The notes below the pieces were generated by a model. It did no database searches. It was not told the DNA's origin and was given only the letters and a program-made list of their open reading frames with translations. This document shows positions 19,894 to 22,661 of a stretch of 22,661 nucleotides of DNA, piece by piece. The position numbers and the translations under genes are program-made. This stretch comes from Synergistaceae bacterium. Lineage in GTDB: Bacteria; Synergistota; Synergistia; Synergistales; Aminobacteriaceae. The DNA lies in assembly GCA_031289165.1 (NCBI GenBank), contig JAITPZ010000175.1, positions 1 through 22,661 of the forward strand, in the 5' to 3' direction. Within the stretch, counting starts at the first letter, position 1; each line of letters begins with the position of its first letter.

Positions 19894-22143
19894 ATGTTGC
19901 GTAAGGTTGGTATTTTTGTGCTGGTGGTGGAGGTGTCCTTCGTCTACCTGCGGTTCGGTACCAATATCGCCCAACTGTTTGGCGTCGGCGCTGCCCCAGC
20001 GATGGACGTGTATGAGTTCAGCAATTTATGCTGGCACGGAATCTCCGAAGGGATCAATGCGGCCATCAAAGCTGGCGCGGACGTCAACGCCAAAGATTAC
20101 GAAGGAAGTACACCGCTGATACGTGTTGTCCAGTACAACCCCAACCCGGCAATTGTTTCCATCCTCGTTAAATTCGGCGCGAAGGTCAATGTGAAGAACG
20201 CGGGCGGAAGCACGGCATTGATGCGCGCCGCTCGCTACAACGACAGACCGGAATTTATTTCTGCCCTCATTGAAGCCGGCGCGGATGTCAACGCCAGGGA
20301 TAACGAAGGGAATACGGCACTAATGCTTGCCACCCGGTACAACTCCAACTCGAAAGTCGTTTCCGCCCTTGTTGGCTCCGGCGCGGACGTCAACGCAAAA
20401 GACAATGAAGGAAACACTGCGCTGGTACTCGCGTCCAATCGCAAAAATTTGGAAATCGTTTCCGTTCTTATCGAGGCCGGCGCGGATGTCAACGCCAAAG
20501 ACAGCGACGGCAGAACTGTCCGGGAACTCGTGAACACGACGGTAACCGCGCAGCAGTTTGTCGAGTTGTGCAAGACAGACGCGCCCGAACAGGTCAAAGC
20601 AATCATCAAGGCAGGCACAGACGTTAACGAGCGTGACGATTATGGAAGTACGGCTTTGATGGGGGCCTCCAGCTTTGGTATCTTCGAAGTTGTTTCTGTC
20701 CTCATTGACGCCGGCGCGAACGTCAATGCTCAAGACAATAATGGACGGACGGCATTGATGATGACCAACGCGGCCGGCAACCCGAAAGTCTTTTCAGCCC
20801 TCATCAAAGCTGGCGCGGATGTCAACCTGAAAAACAACCAGAGAGAAACGGCGTTGATGGAGGCTCTTCAGTACACCGACAATATGGAAATCATTTCCGC
20901 CCTTATCGCTGCCAGCGCCGATGTCAACGCGCAGAATAACCAGGGGTGGACGGCGTTAATGATAGCAGCTCCTTCACCAGAATTGATTTCTGTCCTCATT
21001 GCCGCCGGCGCGGATGTCAACATCAAAGACAATGCAGGGAAGACGGCGTTGATGGCAGCCGCCGCGCACGCGAACACGAGAGGCATTTCCCTCCTTGTTG
21101 AAGCCGGAGCGAACGTCAACGCGAAAGACAACAGCGGCAGAACCGCCCTGAGGTCAGCCAGGGAAAGGAGATGGATCGACCCGAAGACCATTGCTGTTCT
21201 GCACAAATACTCGGGGCGCGGAGGCCCCGCGGCAGAGGGATTTATCGAGTTGTGTAAGACAGGCGCGCTGCGTCAGGTCAAGGAGGCCATCAAGGCGAGA
21301 ATGGATACAAACGCTTGTGACGATAGTGGATACACGGCGTTGATGGCGGCCTCGGAGAATTGCCATCCAGAAGTAGTTGCCGTCCTCACCAAAGCCGGAG
21401 TGGATGTGAACGCGCGTGACGACGACGAGAATACGCCGTTATTGTATGCCGCCAGGAACGACAACCCCAAAATTGTCTCCATGCTCCTTCAGGCCGGCGC
21501 TGATGTAAACGCGAAAGATACCCAAGGAGTTACGGCGCTGATGCGGGCCTCGGAGAACCGCCATCCGGAAGTAGTTGCCATCCTCACCGAAGCCGGAGTG
21601 GATGTGAACGCGCGTGACGACGGCGGGATGACAGCGTTATTGTATGCCGCCAAGAGCGGCAACTTCAAAATTGTCTCTACGCTCCTTCAGGTCGGCGCTG
21701 ATGTAAACGCGAAAGATACCCAAGGAGTTACGGCGCTGATGTGCGCCGCCGGGGGTGTCGACGGCAATACGGAAATCATTGACATCCTCATCGAGGCTGG
21801 GGCAGACGTCAATGCTAGGAGCGATTTTTACGACACGACGGCATTGATGTTCGCTGTCGATGGAGAATGCTACAACGAAGAAAGAACCCCCAAAATTATC
21901 TCCGCCCTCATCGAGGCCGGAGCAGATGTCAACACCCAGAACAGCGAAGGAGAGACCGCGTTGATACGCGCCCTCAGTGCCGGCGGTGCTCAGGAAGCTG
22001 TTCTCATACTTGTCAAAACTGGCGCGGACGTAACCGCGAAAGACAGAGACGGTAAAACAGCACTGGTTCTGGCCGAAGAACATTGGAATCCCAACCCTGA
22101 AGTCATTGCCATTCTGCGCAAATATACGGAGCGCAAGAAGTAG
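19894..22143 (+). CDS. Ankyrin-repeat protein with N-terminal membrane anchor or signal
   Basis: A 749-residue protein made almost entirely of about 19 ankyrin repeats of 31-35 residues, each carrying AGADVNAKD-x-x-GxTALM and a second helix such as VVSVLIEAG. Ankyrin stacks bind other proteins; the partner is unknown. The N-terminus (MLRKVGIFVLVVEVSFVYLRFG) is a hydrophobic segment, either an uncleaved anchor or a signal, so the stack probably lies outside the cytosol. Three cap-like segments recur (YEFSNLCWHGISEGINAAI near the start, FVELCKTDAPEQVKAIIKAG and FIELCKTGALRQVKEAIKA), which suggests serial fusion of shorter genes. I chose ATG 19894 (GGGAG ten bases upstream) over GTG 19885. It is the only large plus-strand gene, with lower GC than the lipid A block, and is flanked by a stub of a relative. 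Confidence 0.88.
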   Translation: MLRKVGIFVLVVEVSFVYLRFGTNIAQLFGVGAAPAMDVYEFSNLCWHGISEGINAAIKAGADVNAKDYEGSTPLIRVVQYNPNPAIVSILVKFGAKVNVKNAGGSTALMRAARYNDRPEFISALIEAGADVNARDNEGNTALMLATRYNSNSKVVSALVGSGADVNAKDNEGNTALVLASNRKNLEIVSVLIEAGADVNAKDSDGRTVRELVNTTVTAQQFVELCKTDAPEQVKAIIKAGTDVNERDDYGSTALMGASSFGIFEVVSVLIDAGANVNAQDNNGRTALMMTNAAGNPKVFSALIKAGADVNLKNNQRETALMEALQYTDNMEIISALIAASADVNAQNNQGWTALMIAAPSPELISVLIAAGADVNIKDNAGKTALMAAAAHANTRGISLLVEAGANVNAKDNSGRTALRSARERRWIDPKTIAVLHKYSGRGGPAAEGFIELCKTGALRQVKEAIKARMDTNACDDSGYTALMAASENCHPEVVAVLTKAGVDVNARDDDENTPLLYAARNDNPKIVSMLLQAGADVNAKDTQGVTALMRASENRHPEVVAILTEAGVDVNARDDGGMTALLYAAKSGNFKIVSTLLQVGADVNAKDTQGVTALMCAAGGVDGNTEIIDILIEAGADVNARSDFYDTTALMFAVDGECYNEERTPKIISALIEAGADVNTQNSEGETALIRALSAGGAQEAVLILVKTGADVTAKDRDGKTALVLAEEHWNPNPEVIAILRKYTERKK
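21334..21729 (+). repeat. 198-bp tandem duplication (two ankyrin repeats each)
   Basis: Bases 21334-21531 and 21532-21729 are close copies with a period of 198 bases (66 codons, exactly two ankyrin repeats). Long identical stretches include GCTGATGTAAACGCGAAAGA and the following CCCAAGGAGTTACGGCGCTG at 198-base spacing. The frame is kept. The similarity is much higher than between other repeats of the gene, so this is a recent expansion. Confidence 0.85.
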
Positions 22144-22275
22144 GCAATTTTTTAAAATTTTTACCTGCCATACCGATGTGCTTCCAGAAGCATTGGCTCT
22201 TTTTGCTCAAGGTTTTGCCGCGTGGCATGAGCTTTTAGGCGCTGTTTTCTGCTTCACGATTATGCAAGCCGCTAT

Positions 22276-22312
22276 AAAAAATCCGGGAGCGGTACAAAGA
22301 CCGGCTCCCGGA
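22276..22312 (-). terminator. Intrinsic terminator of the antirepressor-like gene
   Basis: On the minus strand the hairpin TCCGGGAGCCGGT / ACCGCTCCCGGA (22282-22312, about 12 bp with one bulged base) is followed by TTTTTT (22281-22276). It lies 23 bases beyond the stop codon of the antirepressor-like gene, the right place and orientation for Rho-independent termination. It would also block read-through toward the ankyrin gene. Confidence 0.8.
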
Positions 22313-22334
22313 TGGCGAGGCTACTGGAAGGATT

Positions 22335-22661
22335 TTACTCTGTTTCGGCGGGAAGATCGACGAGGCGCTTCCCTGCGGTCAGTAACAGGATCTCGTCGGC
22401 TATGGCCAGCAGAGAGACATCGGAAAGAATCTCTTTAAAGAATTCGACCACGAATTTCAGCATCCGCGCCTGGCGGGTACGGGCGTTACGATTCATTATA
22501 TCCAGGAGTCTGGCCCGCTGCCTCATCTTTTCCGCGTCTTTAGCGGCAAGGATTTCAACACCTGCCCTTAGAGATTTCTCGCACTTGATGAAGTACCTTC
22601 TAACCTCACGCCCTTTATCGTTGTTCTCAACCATCGCCAGTTCCTTCGCCATGTCTATAGA
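22335..22661 (-). CDS. AntA/AntB-type phage antirepressor, C-terminal part (partial)
   Basis: The frame is still open at the window edge and reads SIDMAKELAMVENNDKGREV followed by RRYFIKCEKSL. This is the characteristic end of the AntA/AntB antirepressor domain found in prophages (compare the usual AKELSMVE-x-N-x-KGRxARRYFIxxE). The first in-frame ATG, at 22652, lies inside the motif, so the true start is beyond 22661. After the domain comes a helical C-terminal part (about residues 33-100) with no DNA-binding motif that I recognise. Such proteins counter phage repressors and are common in prophages and their remnants. This is the only phage-like gene in the window and marks the right edge as mobile or prophage-derived DNA. 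Confidence 0.75.
   Translation of the reverse strand, partial: SIDMAKELAMVENNDKGREVRRYFIKCEKSLRAGVEILAAKDAEKMRQRARLLDIMNRNARTRQARMLKFVVEFFKEILSDVSLLAIADEILLLTAGKRLVDLPAETE

Noticed and set aside
19687..19974. A 95-codon minus-strand frame with a hydrophobic stretch
   Set aside because: It is antisense to the ankyrin start and stub and overlaps the MITE-like end; no ribosome site or family resemblance.
20040..22100. Regular repeats suggesting a CRISPR array
   Set aside because: The about 99-base period encodes ankyrin repeats in a continuous frame, and the units are diverged with no unique spacers.
22106..22438. A 110-codon plus-strand frame after the ankyrin gene
   Set aside because: It overlaps the ankyrin end in another frame, the terminator and the antirepressor gene on the other strand; no motif.

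Overview
The window looks like part of the chromosome of a GC-rich diderm bacterium that makes lipopolysaccharide. A 17 kb block of minus-strand genes carries almost the whole early lipid A pathway together with the outer-membrane assembly protein BamA. LpxI is used rather than LpxH, BamA has only three POTRA domains, and LpxB-like paralogues resemble cyanobacterial families. That combination points to a non-proteobacterial diderm, most likely Synergistota. This assignment rests on remembered family features, not on a search.

Layout. 1-561: AT-rich DNA without a recognisable gene, starting with a run of C. 562-1250: a FitAB/VapBC-type toxin-antitoxin pair (minus) with a clear promoter and a palindromic candidate operator. 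1475-18378: a nearly gapless minus-strand gene train. In transcription order it is: histidine phosphatase, sigma-70-family factor, single-pass membrane protein (candidate anti-sigma), bamA, an unrecognised probable outer-membrane beta-barrel protein, lpxD, lpxC, fabZ, lpxA, one LptF/LptG-type permease, a possible 37-codon coupling ORF, lpxI, lpxB, a second LpxB-like protein, msbA, and an lpxK fused to a third LpxB-like domain. Many junctions are ATGA, GTGA or TGATG overlaps, so the genes are probably co-transcribed and translationally coupled. 18627-19590: an M48/HtpX-like protease gene broken by frameshifts. 19612-19705: a small element with 12-bp terminal inverted repeats. 19759-19806: a decayed stub of an ankyrin-gene 3' end. 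19894-22143: a plus-strand ankyrin-repeat gene of about 19 repeats with a recent internal duplication. 22276-22661: a terminator and the 3' part of an AntA/AntB-type antirepressor gene that runs off the window.

How it works together. FabZ, LpxA, LpxC, LpxD, LpxI and LpxB carry acyl-ACP and UDP-GlcNAc to lipid A disaccharide. The LpxK domain adds the 4'-phosphate, MsbA flips the product across the inner membrane, the LptF/G permease extracts it toward the outer membrane, and BamA inserts beta-barrels. No Kdo synthesis or transfer gene, and no late acyltransferase, lies in the window.

The most interesting points are three LpxB-like glycosyltransferase modules in one operon (one fused to LpxK), a sigma/candidate anti-sigma pair directly heading the envelope genes, an unknown outer-membrane protein between bamA and lpxD, and an insertion next to the FabZ active site. 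The flanks (TA pair, broken protease, MITE-like element, expanding ankyrin gene, antirepressor) look like accessory, decaying DNA.
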